From contig NZ_ARXV01000018.1 of the NCBI RefSeq assembly GCF_000756665.1, positions 20,426 to 84,425 of the forward strand: 64,000 nucleotides of DNA. Reading direction: 5' to 3'. This DNA comes from Alcanivorax nanhaiticus (lineage in GTDB: Bacteria; Pseudomonadota; Gammaproteobacteria; Pseudomonadales; Alcanivoracaceae). Under the pieces are notes generated by a model that saw only the letters and a list, made by a program, of their open reading frames with translations, had not been told where the DNA came from and ran no database searches. Made by a program: the position numbers and the translations under genes. Of the stretch, positions 40,977 through 48,106 are shown piece by piece (the stretch's first letter is position 1; each line of letters opens with the position of its first letter).

Positions 40977-42224
40977 ATGCGCTTATTGATCGCAGAAAAA
41001 CCATCTATTGTAAGTACACTGAAGGAGTACGAGCTGCTCTCTCAGGATATTGAAGTCGTCTATACCTTTGGCATTGGCCTGTGGCGATACAAGCTGCCAA
41101 AATTGTCTTTTCCCAGCATTCCTTTTACATCTCCGCCTTCTTCTCTCCGCCCGCAGCGATTCAAACCGAGAAAACTACTTCTGGATGGTTCCGGGAAACC
41201 GATTATTTCACTTTCGGATACCCCTACCAAGGAGGAGCACCAGGCAGCGCTCGATCACCTGGTTAACTACTTGGCAGACAAAATGCCAAGCTATACGGAG
41301 GTTATCTGTGCAGTTGACTGTGACCGCACGGGTTACGGATCGGCCAACCAGCTATTGGAGAGAGTCGGCGGGGCAGGTGAGACGCCGATTCACTGCTTGT
41401 ATCTTGTGTCTACGGACAGGAAAACGGTGGAAAAAGCCTGGGCCAAAAGAGCCGATAATAAGTGGGAGCCAGACTCGCTCGCGCAGCAGTTGGCTGACCA
41501 GCAAAACGCGAAGCAGACGTTCGATTACTGGTGGAACGCAAACTCGTCTGTGGTGCTTTCTGAGCTTTGTAAGTGGACTGGCCTGAAAGCTGAACCGCTA
41601 ATATCGAAATACGAGCTGATGCTTATTGCGCTAATGGATTCGGAAGATCGCCCGCTGAACGTGGATGAAGTGATGCGCCTGATGGATAAATGGCGAGGAA
41701 CGGGAAAATATAAGCAGGATGGATATATCGGTATTGGCAGCGCCATGTCCAGAATGGCTATATTTGAAAGCGCCTGTAGGCGTGGTGCCTTGAGCGTCAA
41801 GAGCGACGGAGACAAGAAACAGTACGCACTCTCACGCGCCGGGAAAGAGTTCGTTGAGAACCTTCACAAAAAGACCTTCGATCCAGACCTCCCCTTTCGC
41901 CTGGATAACTGGTGCCGGGGAAGTGACTATGCCGCTATGGCGAAGTACACCAGAACCGTATTTGGGCGGCAGCTAAGGCATCAGCGCCAAAAGTGGAGCG
42001 ATGGCACGAAGTTGACTCTGGTGCAGTTGCTTAATGGCAACTGGGGGGAATTCAGCCGGTTCATCGCAAAAGAGGCAGGTGTCGAGCCAACGAAAGAAAA
42101 GGTGAGAGAAGCGTTTGAGATGCTACCAGCGGACGTGCAGGATGTTGCTTTCAAGCATGGTCTGAGCGATACCGTATTCTGCAACCGGGCGGAAGAAATC
42201 TTGCGGGGACGCTTGACTAAGTGA
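40977..42224 (+). CDS. Orphan Toprim-domain protein related to topoisomerase III N-terminus
   Basis: 415 residues from ATG with AGGAGT upstream. MRLLIAEKPSI is the Toprim start with its Glu, and AVDCDRTGYGSANQLLER (about 111-128) stands where topoisomerases have DxDREGE. The acidic pair is kept but the following Arg-Glu is Arg-Thr. No catalytic Tyr motif of type IA enzymes follows; the rest is helical, ending in a winged-helix-like region. It may be a nuclease, primase-like or regulatory Toprim protein. Last gene of its operon. Confidence 0.8.
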   Translation: MRLLIAEKPSIVSTLKEYELLSQDIEVVYTFGIGLWRYKLPKLSFPSIPFTSPPSSLRPQRFKPRKLLLDGSGKPIISLSDTPTKEEHQAALDHLVNYLADKMPSYTEVICAVDCDRTGYGSANQLLERVGGAGETPIHCLYLVSTDRKTVEKAWAKRADNKWEPDSLAQQLADQQNAKQTFDYWWNANSSVVLSELCKWTGLKAEPLISKYELMLIALMDSEDRPLNVDEVMRLMDKWRGTGKYKQDGYIGIGSAMSRMAIFESACRRGALSVKSDGDKKQYALSRAGKEFVENLHKKTFDPDLPFRLDNWCRGSDYAAMAKYTRTVFGRQLRHQRQKWSDGTKLTLVQLLNGNWGEFSRFIAKEAGVEPTKEKVREAFEMLPADVQDVAFKHGLSDTVFCNRAEEILRGRLTK

Positions 42225-42234
42225 GGAGGGGAAT

Positions 42235-42254
42235 CAGAGCCCGTGAGGGCTCTG
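42235..42254. terminator. Hairpin between convergent operons
   Basis: CAGAGCCC-gtga-GGGCTCTG, 8-bp perfect stem, no T run. Confidence 0.55.
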
Positions 42255-42272
42255 CTAAATAGGATGGTGGGT

Positions 42273-42566
42273 TTAGGCAGCTTGCTCGTTGTCGATAGGG
42301 CGCACCATCCACTGACGCTTTTCGCTTCGACGCTCGGTAGGCAGGTGGTAACGAATGTAACCCTGCTCTACCAACTCATCGAGTAGCTCATCGAAGTGAC
42401 AAGCCCCTTGTGAGCATTCCTGGCGAGCTTTTGATATGCCTTTCTGGTCCATCCTTCCATTTTCAGCCAGAGGAACCAGCGTGGCGAGCAACTCTAACCC
42501 TTCCATTGATAGTTGGTCATCCACAAACAGGTGTTCTGCTACTACAGTGAATTCTATCGCTGGCAT
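42273..42566 (-). CDS. Winged-helix-like small protein
   Basis: 97 residues. HFDELLDELVEQGYIRYHL (about 57-75) looks like the recognition helix and wing of a winged HTH. It may regulate the lipoprotein genes with which it overlaps by one base. Confidence 0.7.
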   Translation of the reverse strand: MPAIEFTVVAEHLFVDDQLSMEGLELLATLVPLAENGRMDQKGISKARQECSQGACHFDELLDELVEQGYIRYHLPTERRSEKRQWMVRPIDNEQAA

Positions 42567-43102
42567 TAATTGCTCCTTACTACTCGAATGTGACGTAACT
42601 CTGTAACTTCCGGGCTAAGATCAGAGCCCGTGGCAAAATCTATGCTGTAGCCGCCATCAGCATTTCCGGAATCGTCAACTCGCGCTGTAGAACTCCAGTA
42701 AGTGGCCGAAGGCGTGTCCGGGAAAAACTCCAAATTGATTGCTGGGCTGTGGCACTGTGGATCCACCAGAGACCCCAGTTCCTTAATGTTCGGCAGCCGC
42801 CAATCAGCATGGCCGCCGAGACCACCACTGGAGTTGAACTGCTCAACAGTGGTGAGCGCATCATCCCAGTCCAAGTTTGCCGCGACACCGCTGCAACCAC
42901 CTGATGACCAGTTCTGACCAATACTGCACGTTGCCCACATCAAGCCGGTTTTCGCATCGGTTATAGTTCCATCGCCGTGGTCGATGTATTGCTCCGGGTC
43001 AATGCGAGGCTTAATTGTACTGTCCTTGCAAACCTGCGCCATAACATGGGTATTGGCAAACACTGTAACGACAGCACAAAAGATAAGAGTAGGGGTTCTC
43101 AT
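42566..43102 (-). CDS. Exported DUF1566/Lcl C-terminal-domain protein
   Basis: 178 residues. Signal peptide of about 22 residues, then TKTGLMWATCS-like DAKTGLMWATC, DWRLPNIKELGSLVD and YWSSTARVD, the DUF1566 signature (C-type-lectin-like fold). Cysteines suggest periplasmic or surface location. Pairs with the Calx-beta lipoprotein that has the same domain. Confidence 0.88.
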   Translation of the reverse strand: MRTPTLIFCAVVTVFANTHVMAQVCKDSTIKPRIDPEQYIDHGDGTITDAKTGLMWATCSIGQNWSSGGCSGVAANLDWDDALTTVEQFNSSGGLGGHADWRLPNIKELGSLVDPQCHSPAINLEFFPDTPSATYWSSTARVDDSGNADGGYSIDFATGSDLSPEVTELRHIRVVRSN

Positions 43103-44715
43103 TGTTTACTCCTTACGGCCATGAAGCCTTGGTAATAGCTTTTCTGACAAAGTTCGACTTCCCCATCCTGGTAGTCATAGCACCAGGCAGAGGCTTCATT
43201 GTCGGCAGCCGGGGTGCCGCTGAGGTAACTCACCGAAGATTTAAGGTTTGAGAAGAATGCACCTTCGGGACGCATTGTTCCGTCCAGCTTGTCGTAGTTG
43301 GCGAGAGAGCGGAGTTCGCTGACTTCAGGCATCCGCCAGTCATCGAAGCCGCAGGTGCCTTGCAGGTTCATCTCCTGGATGTAGGCGGCGGTATCACAAT
43401 GCAGATTGAACCGGCGTCCACCGCTGTAACGGAAACCGCAGTACCCATATTCGGCAGTCACGGGCTCGTCTTTATCCAGCCTGTTATCAGAGGTTCTGAG
43501 ATAGCCTGAGTTGCCGCCGTTGTTCTCAGCCTCTTCATTGTGCCAGCCGTAGACAAAGTTCCCCGCCCGCCACTGTTCGCCAGTTGGCGTGTTCAGCACC
43601 GTAGCGCCGTCGCCATCGGTTGACTCGATGGTGAAATCAGCCTGCTTGTTTTCCCAGACCAATCCAGTGACGTTATCTCGGACGCAACTCCATGAGCTGG
43701 CTGAAGAGGGGAGGGGGTTACCGTTAAGGTCGAGCTTCGTGTAAGAGAAGCCTGCGTGTCCGTCAGTGGACAATTGGGCTCCATCTGCATCCCGGCCAAA
43801 GGACGCATCTTGCCCTGGGTGACTGGAGGGCTCGAACGCAAGGTCGCCAACCACACCGTCACTGTAGCTGGTCAAGCCGGTATCGTTGAGTGTGGTGTCA
43901 CCCAGAATGACAACCGTGTGCGTCGAATTGCCGTCTGAGGACACCACGCCGTTTTCAGGTTGTTCCAACGATACAAACACAGTTTCGCCGCCCTCGGGGA
44001 TTGTGTCCGGGAGAATGGCAAGCTCTATCTCTTTGAAGGTCTCGCCGACAGCGAAAGTCAGGTGGGTATCACCATCCAACTGGTAGTCACCGTTTTCGAG
44101 TGCAGTACCGCTGAGAGAAATGCTGGCAGAGACCTCAAACCCGCTGGGAGCTGACAGGGACACCGGAACGATCACTGAACCCACGGTCTCCGATACGGAT
44201 TGCTGTTCCATGTCAAAGGCAATCTCTGGCGCGTCGTCGTCATTGCGCAGAGTGACTGTGGCAGTTTTCCCTCGGGTACTGAGGTCAGCGTTCGTGGCCG
44301 ACTCCAGGTGTACCTTGAAGGTTTCATCCGGCTCGTGGATGTCATCACTTTGCACCGTCAGGACAATTTCAGCACGGCGCGTACCAGCAGGAATCGTCAG
44401 CTTCCCGCCAGAAGCAGCGTAGTCCTCGCCATTCACGGCAGTCACATCTTCAAACGAGTAGGTTATTTCCACATCCTCACTGGGGGTCGCCGAAAGGCTA
44501 ATCGGTAGCGTCAGTTCAGTGTTCCCCCGGCTACCCTCGTTCACACTGGCCCCATCGACAGACACCATGGGGGTGGTGCTTTGTTCGTTTGTTGTATCGC
44601 TACCATCCTCACTAGCTCCACCGCACCCTGTCAGGGCAATGGAGATAAAGGCAGACAGTGCGCAAACGCGACCTATAGGTTTGTTGCATCGGTTAACTTT
44701 GCTCCGGTAGAGCAT
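43099..44715 (-). CDS. Surface lipoprotein: Calx-beta repeats plus DUF1566 domain
   Basis: 538 residues. Lipobox ALTGCGG (Cys near residue 31) after an N-terminal signal. Two Calx-beta domains (about 48-160, TAVNGEDYAASGGKLTIPAG; and 165-275), then a DUF1566 domain (about 340-538; GLVWENK, DDWRMPEVSELRSLAN). Likely an outer-membrane, surface-exposed, calcium-binding adhesin. RBS AAGGAG supports this start, and codons 8-14 coincide with an oriV-type iteron, so DNA rather than protein may be conserved there. Confidence 0.88.
   Translation of the reverse strand: MLYRSKVNRCNKPIGRVCALSAFISIALTGCGGASEDGSDTTNEQSTTPMVSVDGASVNEGSRGNTELTLPISLSATPSEDVEITYSFEDVTAVNGEDYAASGGKLTIPAGTRRAEIVLTVQSDDIHEPDETFKVHLESATNADLSTRGKTATVTLRNDDDAPEIAFDMEQQSVSETVGSVIVPVSLSAPSGFEVSASISLSGTALENGDYQLDGDTHLTFAVGETFKEIELAILPDTIPEGGETVFVSLEQPENGVVSSDGNSTHTVVILGDTTLNDTGLTSYSDGVVGDLAFEPSSHPGQDASFGRDADGAQLSTDGHAGFSYTKLDLNGNPLPSSASSWSCVRDNVTGLVWENKQADFTIESTDGDGATVLNTPTGEQWRAGNFVYGWHNEEAENNGGNSGYLRTSDNRLDKDEPVTAEYGYCGFRYSGGRRFNLHCDTAAYIQEMNLQGTCGFDDWRMPEVSELRSLANYDKLDGTMRPEGAFFSNLKSSVSYLSGTPAADNEASAWCYDYQDGEVELCQKSYYQGFMAVRSKQ
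44674..44694 (+). repeat. Solitary oriV-type iteron
   Basis: TATAGGTTTGTTGCATCGGT plus one T differs from the iteron at 5027 at one of 21 bases. It is about 39 kb from oriV, inside the first codons of the Calx-beta lipoprotein gene. Confidence 0.8.
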
Positions 44716-44743
44716 AGGCGTTCTCCTTCTAGTTAATCAGTCG

Positions 44744-46954
44744 TTATAAGCTGTTTTTTTTGCGCCGGGACTTGATTGGCTTGATGCCGGTGCAGTTGGG
44801 GTAATTTGAGCAGCCCCAGAACGAAGAGGCTTTCTTTCCGTCCTTCGGCTTCCCTTTGCGTCGTAACATGGGCGAGTCGCACTCCGGGCACTTAGGAGCG
44901 TTCTTCGGCGGCTCGTTCGCCGTGGCCGGGTTAACCGGCTTTCCACGGTTGTCGTTGTAGGTTTTCTTGCAGGCAGGGTTCTGACAGCCCCAGAAGAAGC
45001 CTTTCGAGCCCCGGATGCGGTTCATCTCACCGCCGCAGTTGAAGCAATCGTGTGTAGGCGGCTTTGCTCCCTCGAATGCCTTGGAAAGAGGCCCACCATC
45101 TTGGGTTAGCGCCGCCGAGTTGGCCTTGAGCTGGTCCACCAGCTTGCAGATCCACTGGGAAATCTGGTTCATGAAAACGGTCATATTGCCGTTGCCTGAA
45201 GCGATCTTCTCCAGTTCCTGTTCCCAGGCCGCTGTCATCCCCGGAGACTTGATGGCTGGCGGTAGAACCGTGATCAGTGCGTGAGCCTTGTCTGTGGCAA
45301 TCAACACCTTCTTCTGGCGCTTGAAGTATCCCTTGTCCACGGCCCCCTGGATGATGCCTGCCCGAGTCGCTGGAGTTCCAAGGCCAGCCGTATCCTTCAG
45401 GATCTGGCGGAACTTCTCCTCAGTGACGAACCGGGCAATATTCTCCATGGCCGCCAATAGTGACGACTCAGTGAAATGTGCCGGTGGACGAGTCATTTTG
45501 TCCTCAAGCAACGAATCACGAATCATCGCGGGCTCGCCATGATTGACCCGAGGCAATTTCTCTTGCTCCTTCGGATTGTCGTTCTGATCGGAATCATCTT
45601 CCGGAGAGCTTTCACTGTCGGAGTTGAACAGCACCTTCCAGCCTTGCTTGGTCGGTGTTTTACCTGTGGCCGCGAACAAGTGGTTGCCGCAGGTAACCTC
45701 GATGTTGGTACGGTTGAATTCAAAGGCGCTGTAGAACTGTGCTATGTAAAAGCGCCGTATTGCGTCATAGAGGTTGAACTCAACCTCGGACATCTTGGTA
45801 ATGTCTGTTCGTGCCGGTGTGGGAATGATCGCGTGGTGCGCGGTTATCTTCTTGTCATTGAAGGCGCGAGACTTGCGGTTCGGATCAGCACCAGCCACGA
45901 GTCCGGATACGCTTTGGTCGGACAGGATCAGCCCCTGAAGGATGTCAGGAATGTCCTCTCGTTGCGATTCAGGCAGGTAGCGGCAATCGGTACGCGGGTA
46001 CGTGGTAGCTTTGTGCGTTTCGTACAGAGCTTGAGCGGCATCGAGAACCTGCTGAGCTGTGTATCCCCAGCGTTTGCTGGCGTACTGCTGGAGTGAGGTC
46101 AGATCGAAGGGCAGGGGAGCAGATTCCTTCCCGGCCTTTGTTTCGGCCTTACTGATAATGGCCTGAGCACCTTTTACCTGTGCGGCCACCTGCTCAGCGT
46201 ATGTCTTGTTAGTACAACGGCCATGATCATCGCTGCATTCTTCAGGAGCTACCCAGTTGGCGGTGAACTGACCGTTCTGCACAGAGACGCCAACGGTTAG
46301 TGTCCAGAACGGAGAGGGCTTGAAGTTGGCGATCTCTCGGTCACGCTGACAAACGAGTGCCACGGTGGGCGTGATGACCCGGCCTACATGCAGCGTCTGA
46401 TTGAAACCCACATCGCGGGTCAGGACGGTGTATAGCCGACTGACGTTCATGCCAATCAACCAATCCGCCCGCTGGCGGGCCATAGCGGCGTAGTAGAGCG
46501 GCATGGTATCGTGCCCGTCCCGGATGTTTGCCAGGGCCTTACGGATGCTGCTCTCGTCCAGAGCGGTTAGGCATACGCGCTTCACTGGCCCTGAGTAGCG
46601 CGTTCTGTCCATGAGGGACCGAGCAATAGCCTCACCTTCCCGATCATAGTCGGTAGCGATGTAGACCGTTGAGGCTTTCTTCAGCAACCCTTCGATGACT
46701 TTGAACTGCTTGAAGCCTGTTTTTCGGACCTTGGACTTCCAGCTATCAGGCGCTATCGGAAGTGTTTCGAGTGACCATGACTTGAAGCGTTCGTCATAGT
46801 CATCAGGCATGAACATTTCGAGCAGATGCCCGTAGGCCCAAGTGATCGTTCGGTTATTCCCGTCATGCAGGAAACCTTCGCCCCGCTGGCGTACTCCCAG
46901 CACTGCTGCCAGGTCGTTCGCCTGGGATGGTTTTTCACAAAGATAGAGTTCCAT
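44744..46954 (-). CDS. topB: DNA topoisomerase III (type IA)
   Basis: 736 residues. Toprim MELYLCEKPSQANDL and YIATDYDREGE (about 98-108), active-site Tyr in TTYPRTDCRYLP (about 318), central gate, then two C4 zinc fingers at the end (CFNCGGEMNRIRG..CQNPAC; CPECDSPMLRR..CSNYPNC). Relaxes or decatenates DNA during replication or transfer. Plasmid TopB genes sit near tra regions, as here. Overlaps its 5' neighbour by one base. Confidence 0.96.
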   Translation of the reverse strand: MELYLCEKPSQANDLAAVLGVRQRGEGFLHDGNNRTITWAYGHLLEMFMPDDYDERFKSWSLETLPIAPDSWKSKVRKTGFKQFKVIEGLLKKASTVYIATDYDREGEAIARSLMDRTRYSGPVKRVCLTALDESSIRKALANIRDGHDTMPLYYAAMARQRADWLIGMNVSRLYTVLTRDVGFNQTLHVGRVITPTVALVCQRDREIANFKPSPFWTLTVGVSVQNGQFTANWVAPEECSDDHGRCTNKTYAEQVAAQVKGAQAIISKAETKAGKESAPLPFDLTSLQQYASKRWGYTAQQVLDAAQALYETHKATTYPRTDCRYLPESQREDIPDILQGLILSDQSVSGLVAGADPNRKSRAFNDKKITAHHAIIPTPARTDITKMSEVEFNLYDAIRRFYIAQFYSAFEFNRTNIEVTCGNHLFAATGKTPTKQGWKVLFNSDSESSPEDDSDQNDNPKEQEKLPRVNHGEPAMIRDSLLEDKMTRPPAHFTESSLLAAMENIARFVTEEKFRQILKDTAGLGTPATRAGIIQGAVDKGYFKRQKKVLIATDKAHALITVLPPAIKSPGMTAAWEQELEKIASGNGNMTVFMNQISQWICKLVDQLKANSAALTQDGGPLSKAFEGAKPPTHDCFNCGGEMNRIRGSKGFFWGCQNPACKKTYNDNRGKPVNPATANEPPKNAPKCPECDSPMLRRKGKPKDGKKASSFWGCSNYPNCTGIKPIKSRRKKNSL

Positions 46955-47283
46955 TACCCCTCCTGTTTCTTCTGAGGTTCAACAACCAGATAACGAACGG
47001 AGGAAGAGGCAACGGATCCAGCAGAATCATCGTCGGTCAGCAAAGACTGGTGACGGGAAAACTCCGCTTCCATTAAGGATTTCCATGGAATGACCAAAGG
47101 CCGGATTTCGTCGTAATCCTGAGCCAAGCTCTCAAGAATGCCGGTGATTACACACATAGCGTCACGAGGGGTGCCTCGCGAACCGGCCTCTTCCAACATT
47201 ATGTGCAGCGCGTCGTAGAGTTCGGCCTTTCGGTCCAGTGCATCCTCGCTGCTGGGAGGCACTACTTGCTGAGCGCTGCGCAT
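46954..47283 (-). CDS. Unknown small acidic protein
   Basis: 109 residues, helical. Between a lipoprotein and topB genes, overlapping both, so coupled. No family recognised. Confidence 0.75.
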   Translation of the reverse strand: MRSAQQVVPPSSEDALDRKAELYDALHIMLEEAGSRGTPRDAMCVITGILESLAQDYDEIRPLVIPWKSLMEAEFSRHQSLLTDDDSAGSVASSSVRYLVVEPQKKQEG

Positions 47284-47939
47284 GGGTTCACCCGAGACTT
47301 GGGACGGACGCTCTCACGAACAATGTCACGTTGAAACGAACTGATCTCAGTGCCAGTGCAGAAGCCAGTCCATGCGACCAGGTACGCTTTGTAGTCGTGC
47401 TCTGGCGCGGCGCAGGAGCCCTGGAGGATGTCGGGAACATTGGCTTCCCCACCGTGGCGAGTCACAAAGCGCCAGTCGGCCTCGTCCATACCCTTGCCAC
47501 CATCACAGAAACGCTCCCATCGGGAGAGTTCGTAGAGGGAGTAACCTTCTTTACCCTTGGGCTCGCCGGAATCATCGCTGGTCGAGGAGTCCTTCACAGT
47601 GACGTTGACGACAGGCTTTTGTTTCTTGGCGCTGTCAATCGCATCGACCGCCTCAGCGATGTTGCTGGGGGTGTACGGGTTAGCTGCATCGGTCTTCGGT
47701 ATAGACGCCTTGCTGCCGGAATCATAGAGGTTGCCTTCGCCCAGAACGTGAATGTAAGCCGGTTGACGAACAGCCGCGCCACCGCGTCCCATGTTGTCCC
47801 ATGAGAGAGTCAGGTCTCGGGTGACTCGCTCCTGCTTTGTTTCGACGACTTTGGGTTCAGGCTTTTGCTTGGGCTCCGGGGAGCTGGCGCAACCAGCCAC
47901 CAGAGCAACACTGATAAAAAGGAGGGGGATCCGCTTCAT
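47262..47939 (-). CDS. Lipoprotein, unknown
   Basis: 225 residues. Signal with lipobox LVAGC (Cys about 17), Pro/Lys/Glu linker, then a domain with Cys pairs. Starts the minus-strand operon to 42.3 kb, divergent from traI. Start ATG has GGAGG-like AGGGGGATCCG upstream. Confidence 0.85.
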   Translation of the reverse strand: MKRIPLLFISVALVAGCASSPEPKQKPEPKVVETKQERVTRDLTLSWDNMGRGGAAVRQPAYIHVLGEGNLYDSGSKASIPKTDAANPYTPSNIAEAVDAIDSAKKQKPVVNVTVKDSSTSDDSGEPKGKEGYSLYELSRWERFCDGGKGMDEADWRFVTRHGGEANVPDILQGSCAAPEHDYKAYLVAWTGFCTGTEISSFQRDIVRESVRPKSRVNPCAALSK

Positions 47940-48014
47940 TGAGTATTTCCTGTTCAATCAAAAAAAGACCCCGTAAGTCTACGGTGTCACGGACTGAACA
48001 CAGGCAGCTCTAAT

Positions 48015-48038
48015 TACCCAATTTGGACAGAAACGCGG
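48015..48038 (+). promoter_or_regulatory. Diverged AcaCD/SetCD-like box ahead of traI
   Basis: ACCCAATTTGGACAGAAACG, a weaker match to the other boxes, 91 bp before the chosen traI ATG. If real, traI cannot begin at the TTG at 48023. Confidence 0.45.
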
Positions 48039-48106
48039 TTCAGGGTCGATTTCAAAATCTGGGAGGATTAGCCATCCCCAAAATAACTTGGTTTGGTCTA
48101 GTCCGA

